DNA of 64,000 nucleotides from Pseudomonadota bacterium. GTDB lineage: Bacteria > Pseudomonadota > Alphaproteobacteria > Sphingomonadales > Sphingomonadaceae. The first letter of the stretch is position 1; each line of letters starts with the position of its first letter. This document shows, in pieces, positions 52,180 to 59,643 of this stretch. A program made the translations under genes and the position numbers. The notes below the pieces were generated by a model. It saw nothing but the letters and a program-made list of their open reading frames with translations. It did not search any database and had not been told where the DNA came from. The stretch is from the NCBI GenBank assembly GCA_020160755.1, contig JAIUPN010000012.1:62001-126000 (forward strand), in the 5' to 3' direction.

Positions 52180-52353
52180 TCATTTGTCCCAGGGCGACTT
52201 CTCGCCGCTGTCGCGGGTGTCGTTGTGGCTCGCCCGGTCGGCGGCGCGATCGGCTGCGACGATGACGCCTGCGCCCATCATGCCGCATCCGACGAAGCTC
52301 AGGATGCTGAGGCAACCGAGACCCATCAGGATCGATTTCAATATTTCGCTCAT
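52180..52353 (-). CDS. Small membrane or lipoprotein-like protein
   Basis: 57 aa from the ATG at 52353, with AGCGGAG about 6 nt upstream; an ATG 24 nt further upstream lacks a good site. One hydrophobic helix (about residues 8-30) contains a possible lipobox ending in FVGC, then a charged, hydrophilic tail with a basic-acidic mix. Function unknown. Confidence 0.6.
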   Translation of the reverse strand: MSEILKSILMGLGCLSILSFVGCGMMGAGVIVAADRAADRASHNDTRDSGEKSPWDK

Positions 52354-52411
52354 GTGCGGCTCCGCTGAACTGGTCACTGGCAGCCCTAGCGCGCGAGAGT
52401 AAAAATGCCGT

Positions 52412-52813
52412 TTACTCTGTGCCGCGCACGCGCCCGCGCCCGGCCTTCACCGTGCTGCGCGCTTTCTTGCTGTCGACACGCTTCGCCTTCGCCGCCTTGC
52501 TCGGTTTGGTCTTGATACGGCGTTCGGGGCGCACCAGCGCGGCGTCGACCAGCTCGTTCAGCCGCGCGCGCGCGTCGGCGCGGTTCGCTTCCTGCGTACG
52601 AAAACTGCGCGCGAGGATAACGAGTTCGCCCGCGGCGGTCATCTTGCTTCCCGCCAGCGTCTTGAGGCGGCGATAGGCGTCGGGCGCGAGGCCCAGCGCA
52701 AAGACATCGACGCGAAGCTGGCACGCGGTCGCGACCTTGTTGACATTCTGGCCGCCCGGACCCGACCCCGCGAGGAATTTCTCGGCTATCGCGCTTTCGG
52801 GGATATCAGCCAC
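52412..52813 (-). CDS. arfB: Alternative ribosome-rescue factor / peptidyl-tRNA hydrolase
   Basis: 133 aa. FLAGSGPGGQNVNKVAT holds the GGQ motif that cleaves peptidyl-tRNA on stalled ribosomes, and the C terminus is a long Lys/Arg-rich tail that would enter the empty mRNA channel. No codon-recognition domain is present, which fits ArfB (YaeJ). The start is the GTG at 52811-52813, overlapping the end of the upstream pseudouridine synthase gene by 8 nt. Confidence 0.9.
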   Translation of the reverse strand: MADIPESAIAEKFLAGSGPGGQNVNKVATACQLRVDVFALGLAPDAYRRLKTLAGSKMTAAGELVILARSFRTQEANRADARARLNELVDAALVRPERRIKTKPSKAAKAKRVDSKKARSTVKAGRGRVRGTE

Positions 52814-53489
52814 GCGTCGGTGCCGCTCCCTCCGGCGCGGCGAAGCCGAGCGCGACGAAGGCATCGGGGAACGGCGCTTCGGCCATTATCGACGGCTTGA
52901 CGTCACGTTTTACGACCAGCCTTTCGGCGTGAAGCAGCGTGCGCGTTTTCGTGCCGCCGCGGCCGTAGACGGGATCGCCGACGAGCGGAAAGCCGAGCCC
53001 TTCGAGCGCATGGACACGCAGCTGATGGGTGCGGCCGGTTTCGGGGCGGAAGCGCAGCAGGCTGCGTTCACCGACCACCGCGAGCTTTTCCCAATGCGAG
53101 ACCGAGGGCTTGCCCTTGGGGTCGCCGACCATGCGCCAACCCTCTTCGGCGGTCGATACCTTGGCAAGTGGCAGGTCGATCGTGCCGCCGTCGCCTTCGG
53201 GCACCCCGTCGACGATTGCGAGATATTGCTTTTCAACCTCGCGGCTTTCGAAGGCGCGGGTAAAGCGGCCGTGCGCCTTGGGGTTGCGCGCGAGGAGCAG
53301 GCAACCCGAGGTGTCGCGGTCGAGCCGGTGGACGGGGAGCGGCCAGCGCTTGAAGCCGAAGCGCAGCAAATCGAGATGATTCTCGAGGCTGAGGCTGCCG
53401 TCGCGCGGGGCGTCGACCGGAAGGCCGGCGGGTTTGTCGATGACAAGGGCCTCGCCGTCGAGGAAAAGGACACGATCTGAAAGGAGCAT
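52806..53489 (-). CDS. RluA-family pseudouridine synthase
   Basis: 227 aa. HRLDRDTSG (about residues 54-62) holds the catalytic Asp of the RluA group. GRTHQLRVH is a second family motif and VIDKPAG is the N-terminal strand. No S4 domain is present, as in RluA and TruC-type enzymes. Which rRNA or tRNA uridine it modifies cannot be told. Coupled to arfB downstream. Confidence 0.9.
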   Translation of the reverse strand: MLLSDRVLFLDGEALVIDKPAGLPVDAPRDGSLSLENHLDLLRFGFKRWPLPVHRLDRDTSGCLLLARNPKAHGRFTRAFESREVEKQYLAIVDGVPEGDGGTIDLPLAKVSTAEEGWRMVGDPKGKPSVSHWEKLAVVGERSLLRFRPETGRTHQLRVHALEGLGFPLVGDPVYGRGGTKTRTLLHAERLVVKRDVKPSIMAEAPFPDAFVALGFAAPEGAAPTRG

Positions 53490-53500
53490 GGCGGCGCTAT

Positions 53501-53562
53501 AGGGCCTGATCGGTTGAGGGGGAAGCGCCTCGCGCTCTTCCCGATGCCGTGAATCAGGCCCT
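53501..53562. terminator. Long-range hairpin between DODA and RluA genes
   Basis: AGGGCCTGAT (53501-53510) pairs perfectly with ATCAGGCCCT (53553-53562), and an inner GGGAAG/CTTCCC stem lies inside. It sits in the 97-bp gap after the wrbA-DODA operon on the minus strand. Probably a terminator. Confidence 0.55.
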
Positions 53563-53586
53563 CAACGAAAACGCGCGGCCCATGGC

Positions 53587-54387
53587 TCAGTCGAAAGCGT
53601 AAACGTCCATCGCCAGCACGGCGTAGGTCGTGCTCGCGTGCAGGCGTTCGGCCTTGAGCGGCGTGCCGCCCGCGCCCATCGCGACGAACAGCGGCAATAT
53701 ATGATCGGGGGTCGGATGATTGTCGCGCCCGTGCGGCGCGCGTTCGACGCTGTGGAGGATATCGTCGACCGCGCTTGCGGCCATGCGCCCGGCGACCCAG
53801 TCGGTGAAGTCGCTCACCCACGCGGGTGCGGGCGCGTCGATCGGCGGGCGCGCGGTGAAATAGGCGCGCAGGTTATGCGTGATGCTGCCCGATCCGACAA
53901 TCAGCACGCCTTCGTCGCGCAGCGGCGCGAGCGCCTGGCCAAGCGCATAATGCCATTCGGGCGAGGCGTTCGACGCGATCGAGAGCTGGACGACGGGTAT
54001 GTCGGCTTGCGGGTAGATCAGCGACAGCGGCACCCACGCGCCATGGTCGAGGCCGCGGGTCGTATCGGCGGTGATATCGAGGCCGTGACCCGCGAGCAGC
54101 GCGACGACCCGGTTCGCCAGCGCCGGATCGCCCGGCGCCGGATAACGCATCGCGAACAATTCGTCAGGGAAGCCGCCAAAATCGTGGATCGTCGGCGGGG
54201 CGGGCGAGGCGGTTACGGTTGCCCGCCCGCCTTCGAAGGCCGCGTCATGATGCGCCGACACGACGAGGATCGCGCGCGGGCGCGGAAGTTTGGCACCCAG
54301 CCCGGCGAGGAAGGTCCGCGCCGGGCTGGGCTCGAGCGCCATCATCGGCGAGCCGTGCGAAAGGAAGAGGCTCGGGAGACGGCGCAT
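53587..54387 (-). CDS. 4,5-DOPA-extradiol-type dioxygenase (LigB superfamily)
   Basis: 266 aa. SHGSP (metal His11), SAHHDA (two further His) and NHPTPDHILP (catalytic His) outline the zinc or iron site of the DODA/YgiD family. The ATG at 54387 lies 4 nt after the wrbA stop. In plants the family opens DOPA; bacterial substrates are catechol-like compounds. The position next to a quinone reductase suits a role with catechols or quinones. Confidence 0.88.
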   Translation of the reverse strand: MRRLPSLFLSHGSPMMALEPSPARTFLAGLGAKLPRPRAILVVSAHHDAAFEGGRATVTASPAPPTIHDFGGFPDELFAMRYPAPGDPALANRVVALLAGHGLDITADTTRGLDHGAWVPLSLIYPQADIPVVQLSIASNASPEWHYALGQALAPLRDEGVLIVGSGSITHNLRAYFTARPPIDAPAPAWVSDFTDWVAGRMAASAVDDILHSVERAPHGRDNHPTPDHILPLFVAMGAGGTPLKAERLHASTTYAVLAMDVYAFD

Positions 54388-54391
54388 CGGT

Positions 54392-54994
54392 TCAGGCCGC
54401 CAGTTTCGCGGCGGTGCGCGCGACGCGTTCGCCGAGGTAGCGGGCACCGCCAAGGTCGGCTTCGCCCGGCTGGCGCGATCCGTCGGCACCGGCGATCGTC
54501 GTCGCACCATAGGGTGCGCCGCCCTTGACCTCGTCGACCCCCATCTGACCGGCAAAGCCATAGTCGAGCCCGACGATCGTCATGCCGAAATGAATGAGGT
54601 TGGTCAGGACTGAAAACAGCGTCGTTTCCTGGCCGCCATGCTGCGACCCGGTCGAGGTGAAGGCGGCGCCGACCTTGCCATTGAGCCTGCCCTGCGCCCA
54701 CACGCCGCCGGCGGTGTCCCAGAAGCTCGCCATCTGGCTCGCCATGCGGCCGAAGCGCGTCGGGGTGCCGACGACGATCGCGTCATAGTTTGCGAGTTCA
54801 TTGGGGTCGCTCAGCAGCGGATGCGCGGTGTCGGTCTTGAACCCGGCGGCCTCGACGACTGCCTGCGGCGCGGTTTCGGCAACGCGGCGGATATCGACAT
54901 CGGCGCCCGCGGCGCGCGCGCCCTCGGCGACCGCGTCGGCCATCTGTTCGATATGACCGTAACTCGAATAGTAGAGCACCAGAACCTTTGCCAT
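54392..54994 (-). CDS. wrbA: NAD(P)H:quinone oxidoreductase, WrbA type
   Basis: 200 aa flavodoxin-fold enzyme that reduces quinones by two electrons using FMN. YYSSYGHIEQMA is the FMN phosphate loop, GTPTRFG and STGSQHGGQE are the isoalloxazine-binding loops. TTIAGADGSRQP is the WrbA-specific motif. It lies between azoR and the DODA gene on one strand and is separated from azoR by a strong hairpin. Confidence 0.95.
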   Translation of the reverse strand: MAKVLVLYYSSYGHIEQMADAVAEGARAAGADVDIRRVAETAPQAVVEAAGFKTDTAHPLLSDPNELANYDAIVVGTPTRFGRMASQMASFWDTAGGVWAQGRLNGKVGAAFTSTGSQHGGQETTLFSVLTNLIHFGMTIVGLDYGFAGQMGVDEVKGGAPYGATTIAGADGSRQPGEADLGGARYLGERVARTAAKLAA

Positions 54995-55035
54995 CGTAAC
55001 TGTTCCTTTCGTGGATTGAACCGGGAATAGGGGGT

Positions 55036-55072
55036 GGGCCGCCGCCGGGGAGGGGGAGGGAGGCGGCGGCCC
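55036..55072 (-). terminator. Hairpin 2 with purine loop between azoR and wrbA
   Basis: GGGCCGCCGCC (55036-55046) and GGCGGCGGCCC (55062-55072) form a perfect 11-bp stem around a 15-nt G-rich loop on the plus strand (C-rich in the mRNA). A nearly identical hairpin lies at 55708-55742, one gene upstream. It may attenuate readthrough from azoR to wrbA or protect the mRNA end. Confidence 0.6.
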
Positions 55073-55079
55073 GAGGGGG

Positions 55080-55676
55080 TCAGGCGGCCTGCTTCAGCCC
55101 TTCGATCGCCGTCGTGGCGCGGGCGATCGCCTCGCCGTCCATCTGGTGGCCGTCGGCAGCGACAATGGTGACGTCGGTGATGCCGATGAAGCCGAGAACA
55201 TGTTTCAGATAACCACTCGCGAAATCGACCTGGCTGCCGAGCGGCACGCCGCCCGAGGCGAAGACGATATAGGCGCGCTTGCCCTTGAGCAGGCCTTCGG
55301 GGCCAGCCTCGGTGTAGCGGAAGGTGCGGCGCGCCCGCGCCACCTGGTCGACCCAGGCCTTCAGCGTCGCGGGGATCGCGAAATTATAGATGGGCGCGGT
55401 GATGATGATCGTGTCGGCGGCTTCGATCTCGGCGATCAATTCCTCCGAACCGGCGAGCAGCGCCTTCTGTTCGTCGCTGCGTTCGGCCTCGTCGGTGAAA
55501 TTCGCGCCGACCCAGTTTTCGGTCAGGAAGGCCGGCGGCGTCACATTGAGGTCGCGGCGGGTGACGGTGGCACCGTAGCTTTGCTCGACAAGGCGGCCTT
55601 CGAGCTGGTCGGCGAGCAGGCGGGTGGTCGAGCCCGTATTGCGGGCGCTGGCATCGATGCGGAGAATCTGGCTCAT
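55080..55676 (-). CDS. azoR: FMN-dependent NADH-azoreductase
   Basis: 198 aa flavodoxin-like reductase. IDASARNTGSTTRLL is the FMN phosphate-binding start, PIYNFAIPATLKAWVDQV is the family signature and FASGGVPLG follows. It reduces azo bonds and quinones. Pirin is upstream and wrbA downstream on the same strand, each separated by a hairpin of nearly the same sequence. Confidence 0.93.
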   Translation of the reverse strand: MSQILRIDASARNTGSTTRLLADQLEGRLVEQSYGATVTRRDLNVTPPAFLTENWVGANFTDEAERSDEQKALLAGSEELIAEIEAADTIIITAPIYNFAIPATLKAWVDQVARARRTFRYTEAGPEGLLKGKRAYIVFASGGVPLGSQVDFASGYLKHVLGFIGITDVTIVAADGHQMDGEAIARATTAIEGLKQAA

Positions 55677-55707
55677 CTTACGGTTCCTTCGATTTCGAAA
55701 AGAGGGT

Positions 55708-55742
55708 GGGCCGCCGCCGGGGGAGGGGGAGGGCGGCGGCCC
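55708..55742 (-). terminator. Hairpin 1 with purine loop between pirin and azoR
   Basis: GGGCCGCCGCC (55708-55718) and GGCGGCGGCCC (55732-55742) form the same 11-bp stem as the hairpin at 55036-55072. The loop is 13 nt and G-rich on the plus strand. Flanking bases are also alike, so this is a duplicated element. Confidence 0.6.
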
Positions 55743-55751
55743 GGGGGCTCG

Positions 55752-56447
55752 TCAGAGACTGTCGACGAGCACCAGTTCGGCGTCATCGACGGCTTCGACC
55801 TCGATCGTGCCGACATCGCGGAGCGCGATGCCGTCGCGGGGATCGGCGTCCTTGCCGTTGACACGGATACGGCCCCTGGCGGCGACGAGGTAAGCGTGGC
55901 GTCCGGCTTCGAGGTCGTAGGAGACGCTTTCACCGGCGTTCACCGTTGCCGCCGCGACGCGGGCATTGGCGCGGATCGGCAGGGCATCATCGCCCTCGAT
56001 CCCGCTCGCCAGCGTCACGAACTGGCCCGACCGGTCGGCCTGGGGGAACTGGCGCGCGCCCCAGCCCGGATTGCCGCCGTCACGGTCGGGCATGATCCAG
56101 ATCTGGAACAGCGTCGTTTCCTCATCCTCGAGGTTGAATTCGCTGTGCGTCACGCCGGTGCCCGCGCTCATCACCTGGACGTCGCCCGCTGCGGTGCGGC
56201 CGGTGTTGCCCATGCTGTCGCGGTGCGTGATCGCGCCGGTGCGGACATAGGTGATGATTTCCATGTCGCGGTGCGGGTGCGGGGGGAAACCCGCCTGCGC
56301 CGCGATGGCGTCGTCGTTCCAGACGCGGAGCGCGCCCCAACCCATGCGGCCTTCGTCATAATAGTTCGCGAAGGAGAAATGGTGGCGGGCATCGAGCCAA
56401 CCATGGTTGGCGTGGCCCAGCGTGTCGAATTTGCGAATGTCGATCAT
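55752..56447 (-). CDS. Pirin family protein
   Basis: 231 aa bicupin. HPHRDMEIITYV and GVTHSEFN hold the metal ligands of pirins (His pair, later His and Glu). Some pirins have quercetinase activity, others act as redox-sensing cofactors. It is first in the pirin-azoR-wrbA row and divergent from a LysR regulator with 136 bp between starts, which suggests it is a regulator target. Confidence 0.9.
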   Translation of the reverse strand: MIDIRKFDTLGHANHGWLDARHHFSFANYYDEGRMGWGALRVWNDDAIAAQAGFPPHPHRDMEIITYVRTGAITHRDSMGNTGRTAAGDVQVMSAGTGVTHSEFNLEDEETTLFQIWIMPDRDGGNPGWGARQFPQADRSGQFVTLASGIEGDDALPIRANARVAAATVNAGESVSYDLEAGRHAYLVAARGRIRVNGKDADPRDGIALRDVGTIEVEAVDDAELVLVDSL

Positions 56448-56504
56448 GGCCTTGTCCTTTCTTTCGTCGCCGGTCCGGATCCTTGTGTCCGGCGGCGTCG
56501 TTCG

Positions 56505-56532
56505 TTGAGGACAAAATAGGGATGTGTATCGT
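56505..56532 (+). promoter_or_regulatory. Possible promoter of the pirin-linked LysR gene
   Basis: TTGAGG (56505-56510), 16-bp spacer, TATCGT (56527-56532), in the divergent gap between pirin and the LysR gene. Each box matches the consensus at about four of six bases. Confidence 0.35.
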
Positions 56533-56549
56533 TTCGAAAATAGCGTAGA

Positions 56550-56568
56550 TGGAAAATCATCGTTTCCA
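56550..56568. promoter_or_regulatory. Palindrome upstream of the LysR start, likely operator
   Basis: TGGAAA-ATCATCG-TTTCCA: perfect 6-bp arms around a 7-bp centre, 15 nt before the GTG start. A second short palindrome, TTTCGAAA, lies at 56532-56539. Spacing suits a LysR tetramer bound to neighbouring sites. Confidence 0.45.
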
Positions 56569-56583
56569 ATTGAGAGGTATTGC

Positions 56584-57519
56584 GTGGCGCTTCCCGATTA
56601 TGAAGGCTGGGCCTGTTTCGTCGCCGTGGCAGAGGGCGGCAGCTTCACCGCTGCGGCGGCGTCGCTTGGCTTGTCGAAAGCGAGCGTGTCGAAAGCGGTG
56701 ACGCGGCTCGAGGCATCGCTCGGCATCACTTTGCTCCACCGCAGCTCGCGTGTCGTGGCCGTGTCGACCGCCGGGGCCGGCCTGCTCGACGAGGCGCGCG
56801 CGATGGTCGCGGCGGCGACCGCGGCGACCGAGGCGGCGCGCGGCGATCGCGTCGACCTCGCGGGGCCGATCCGCCTCGGGGCGCCGATGAGCTTCGGGAT
56901 CAAGGTGCTCGGCCCGCCGCTGGCGGTGTTCCTCGAACGCCATCCGTCGGTCGAGATCGAGGTGCTGCTGAGCGATGCGCGCAACGACCCGGTGGCCGAG
57001 GGTATCGACCTGACGCTGCGTATCGCGCCGCTCGCCGATTCCAGCCTGCTCGCGCGCACGATCGCCCCGGTCGCGGCGTCGGTGATCGCCAGTCCCGCCT
57101 ATCTGCAAAAGCATGGCACACCGAAACATCCGCTCGAACTGTCGGGGCACCGGCTGATCGGGTACGGCCATCGCCAGCGCGCGATGCCGTTGCATTTCCA
57201 TCGCAAGGGCGAAGAGGTCACGGTGCTGCCGACGGGGCCGCTGTTCGCGAACAATGGCGACATCGCGGTGCCGCTGGTCGCGGCGGGCGGCGGGATCGCG
57301 GTGCTGCCCGACTTCATCGCCGCCGACGAACTGGCGTCGGGGGCGGTGGTGCCGATCCTCACCGACTGGTCGATGCCGCAGGCGCATCTGCATCTGTTAT
57401 CGCCGCCGTCGCGGCTGCGCCCGGCGCGCGTGAAGGCGCTTTCGGATCATCTTGTCGACACGCTGAAAATCTCGTGCACCGGCGCACACGAGCAATATCT
57501 GGCGCTGCATAAAGCATAG
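56584..57519 (+). CDS. LysR-family transcriptional regulator (pirin/azoR/wrbA neighbour)
   Basis: 311 aa. The helix-turn-helix is at about residues 14-42 (GSFTAAAASLGLSKASVSKA), then the effector-binding domain. GAGAGG lies about 7 nt before the GTG at 56584, and the family N terminus also supports it over an ATG at 56524. It is divergent from pirin. By position it probably controls the redox genes and itself. The effector may be a quinone or electrophile, but this is inferred from context. Confidence 0.9.
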   Translation: MALPDYEGWACFVAVAEGGSFTAAAASLGLSKASVSKAVTRLEASLGITLLHRSSRVVAVSTAGAGLLDEARAMVAAATAATEAARGDRVDLAGPIRLGAPMSFGIKVLGPPLAVFLERHPSVEIEVLLSDARNDPVAEGIDLTLRIAPLADSSLLARTIAPVAASVIASPAYLQKHGTPKHPLELSGHRLIGYGHRQRAMPLHFHRKGEEVTVLPTGPLFANNGDIAVPLVAAGGGIAVLPDFIAADELASGAVVPILTDWSMPQAHLHLLSPPSRLRPARVKALSDHLVDTLKISCTGAHEQYLALHKA

Positions 57520-57572
57520 GACGCGGTCAGGACACTGTTGCAAATAGGCCGCGACTCGTGGATTTCCGCGGG

Positions 57573-57588
57573 TTAAATCAAAATTAAC
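57573..57588 (+). promoter_or_regulatory. CtrA box upstream of ctrA
   Basis: TTAA-ATCAAAA-TTAAC is a perfect match to the CtrA recognition sequence TTAA-N7-TTAAC, 128 nt before the ctrA start. A GACTC (GANTC, the CcrM methylation site) lies at 57553-57557 and another TTAA at 57613. This supports CtrA autoregulation as in Caulobacter. Confidence 0.8.
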
Positions 57589-57715
57589 CTTTTCCCTTCA
57601 TTGGTTTCATGGTTAATGTTCCGGCAGTCCTGCAACGGGGGTTGGTCGGTGACATCCTTGATGGTCATGCGATCGGGTTGCGGGATCATCGTGGGAAACA
57701 GTCAAGGGGTGCCCA

Positions 57716-58423
57716 ATGCGCGTACTGCTGATCGAGGACGAGCCGACGACCGCGAAAGCGATCGATACGATGCTCACGACCGAAGGCTTCAATGTCTATA
57801 CCACCGATCTTGGTGAGGAAGGCCTGGACCTGGGTAAGCTCTATGATTACGACATCATCCTGCTCGACCTGAACCTGCCCGACATGCACGGCTATGACGT
57901 GCTGAAAAAGCTCCGCACCGCCAAGGTGCAGACGCCGGTGCTGATCCTGTCGGGCATTTCGGAAATGGATTCGAAGGTGCGTTCGTTCGGCTTTGGCGCC
58001 GACGATTATGTCACCAAGCCGTTCCACCGCGACGAGCTCGTCGCGCGCATTCATGCGGTCGTCCGCCGGTCGAAGGGCCACAGCCAGAGCGTCATCAAGA
58101 CGGGCAAGCTGGCGGTCAATCTCGACACCAAGACGGTCGAGGTCGACACGACGCGCGTGCATCTGACCGGCAAGGAATATCAGATGCTCGAGCTGCTGAG
58201 CCTGCGCAAGGGCACGACGCTCACCAAGGAAATGTTCCTGAACCACCTCTATGGCGGGATGGACGAGCCCGAACTGAAGATCATCGACGTCTTCATCTGC
58301 AAGCTGCGCAAGAAACTCGCGCTCGCCTGCGGCGGCGAAAATTATATCGAGACGGTCTGGGGCCGCGGTTATGTCCTTCGCGACATCGACGACGAAGGCA
58401 ATGAGGTGCGCCGCGTCGCCTGA
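57716..58423 (+). CDS. ctrA: Cell-cycle response regulator CtrA
   Basis: 235 aa OmpR-type regulator. The receiver domain (about 1-120) has the phosphoacceptor Asp51 in LLDLNLPD, acid pocket Glu7-Asp8, and Lys in the TKPFHRDEL segment. The DNA-binding winged helix covers about 125-225, with VHLTGKEYQMLELLSLRKG and GGMDEPELKIIDVFICKLR that are almost unchanged across alphaproteobacteria. The C terminus ends RRVA, not the AA degron of Caulobacter. It controls cell division and motility genes in this class. Confidence 0.97.
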   Translation: MRVLLIEDEPTTAKAIDTMLTTEGFNVYTTDLGEEGLDLGKLYDYDIILLDLNLPDMHGYDVLKKLRTAKVQTPVLILSGISEMDSKVRSFGFGADDYVTKPFHRDELVARIHAVVRRSKGHSQSVIKTGKLAVNLDTKTVEVDTTRVHLTGKEYQMLELLSLRKGTTLTKEMFLNHLYGGMDEPELKIIDVFICKLRKKLALACGGENYIETVWGRGYVLRDIDDEGNEVRRVA

Positions 58424-58458
58424 CGCCGCGCCCGTTCTGACGAGCTAACCGAGGGAAC

Positions 58459-58490
58459 CCGGCGCGGAGCGATCCGCGCCGGTTTTCTTT
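58459..58490 (+). terminator. Intrinsic terminator of ctrA
   Basis: CCGGCGCGGA (58459-58468), GCGA tetraloop, TCCGCGCCGG (58473-58482): a perfect 10-bp stem followed by TTTTCTTTT. It begins 36 nt after the ctrA stop. A textbook factor-independent terminator. Confidence 0.92.
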
Positions 58491-58625
58491 TGTGTTGCAG
58501 GGAAATGTAAGTAGGCCAACGGCCGCTTGCGGACACCAGTCACTTGCAGCCTGGCGTTTAGGATGACACCTATTGGCGATCGCGGCGGCCGTTTTGGGAG
58601 CAGAAAACTGAGTTTGTTCTCTCAG

Positions 58626-58958
58626 ATGAGGTCTTATTGGCACACCATGGGTGCGCTTCGTTTCATTCTCTTCTTTTGGGGATTGTTGGCCCTTTTCATT
58701 ATTTATGGCGTCGTTGGCTGGTGGACCGCGAACAAGATAGGATGGCCTGAAGCTTACGGCTTTCATTGTCGGGGAAAAGGCTGTTTATGGGTGAGCCTAA
58801 GTTATAGCCATAAATTGCTTCACGCGGCCACACTATATGAGCTGCTGCATTTCGCGTGGCTTTGGTTCATTCCAGCGTCCACATTTACCGTCGTTGCTTC
58901 GGCATTGACACGGAGATGGATAAGGCGTCGGCGGAACAGGATCAGGCCCATGCTGTGA
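58626..58958 (+). CDS. Small membrane protein, lower-GC gene, function unknown
   Basis: 110 aa from the ATG at 58626 (an ATG at 58527 would add 33 residues of weak sequence). Two hydrophobic helices (about residues 9-32 and 68-98) flank a short loop with two Cys. The C terminus is strongly basic, with many Arg. Base and codon use are clearly more AT-rich than neighbouring genes, which can mark transferred or little-used genes. I see no family match. Confidence 0.5.
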   Translation: MRSYWHTMGALRFILFFWGLLALFIIYGVVGWWTANKIGWPEAYGFHCRGKGCLWVSLSYSHKLLHAATLYELLHFAWLWFIPASTFTVVASALTRRWIRRRRNRIRPML

Positions 58959-58969
58959 TTTGATCGGCG

Positions 58970-58998
58970 TGGATCCCTGATCGAGTCCGGGAGGACGA
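58970..58998. repeat. Second copy of the dispersed palindromic repeat
   Basis: TGGATCCCTGATCGAGTCCG and the following GAGGACGA match the 49556-49584 unit at 26 of 29 bases. It lies in the gap between the small membrane gene and the rplQ terminator. Confidence 0.65.
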
Positions 58999-59054
58999 AG
59001 CTGGGTGACCTGGCGACAGCTCACCACCCGTAAGCAGCTCCCCTACCGCGCATG

Positions 59055-59086
59055 AAAAAGGGCGGCAGTCCTTGCGGACGCCGCCC
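59055..59086 (-). terminator. Intrinsic terminator of the rplQ operon
   Basis: On the minus strand a GGGCGGC/GCCGCCC stem (7 bp), a one-base bulge, GGAC/GTCC, and a 4-nt loop, followed by TTTTT. It begins 26 nt after the rplQ stop. Confidence 0.9.
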
Positions 59087-59111
59087 CTGATCCTGTGCAA
59101 GGCGGTGAAGC

Positions 59112-59534
59112 TTATGCTTCTTCCAGTGCCTCGTCATATTGTTCGACGGGGCCCGAATCCTGGCCCTTGGCGTCGACGTCGCGGTCGACGAATTCGATGA
59201 TCGCGATCGGCGCCGCGTCCGAGGCGCGGATGCCGGCCTTGATGACGCGCGTGTAGCCGCCGTTGCGGTCCTTGTAGCGTTCGGCGAGAACGTCGAACAG
59301 CTTCACGAGCTGCGCGTCGTCCATCAGACGGCTCATCGCGAGGCGACGGTTGGCAAGGCCACCGCGCTTGGCGAGCGTGACGAGCTTTTCTATGTAGGGA
59401 CGCAGTTCCTTCGCCTTGGCGACGGTCGTCGTGATCTGCTCATGCTTGATGAGCGAGGCCGACATGTTGCGGAACATTGCCGCGCGGTGCGCGCTCGTGC
59501 GCTGCAGCTTCCGGCCACCCGATTTATGACGCAT
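59112..59534 (-). CDS. rplQ: 50S ribosomal protein L17
   Basis: 140 aa. MRHKSGGRKLQRTSAHRAAM, the LIKHEQITTTVAKAKELRPY segment and the RNGGYTRVIKAG segment are the invariant parts of bL17. An acidic C-terminal extension of about 25 residues is common in alphaproteobacteria. It is the last gene of the rpsM-rpsK-rpoA-rplQ operon. Confidence 0.98.
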   Translation of the reverse strand: MRHKSGGRKLQRTSAHRAAMFRNMSASLIKHEQITTTVAKAKELRPYIEKLVTLAKRGGLANRRLAMSRLMDDAQLVKLFDVLAERYKDRNGGYTRVIKAGIRASDAAPIAIIEFVDRDVDAKGQDSGPVEQYDEALEEA

Positions 59535-59643
59535 AATCCATTCCTTCGTTTGTCAGAGGGGCCGTTCAAGGTACCCCAAGCCAGGTCGATGTGCGGGCCG
59601 ACCCCTTCCCGTTGTGAGCCCCGGCCGAAGCCGGGGCGCAGGA

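Noticed and set aside
57601..57816. Short plus-strand frame (71 codons) in the ctrA leader
   Set aside because: It runs through the promoter region and into ctrA in another frame, with no ribosome-binding site or recognisable product.
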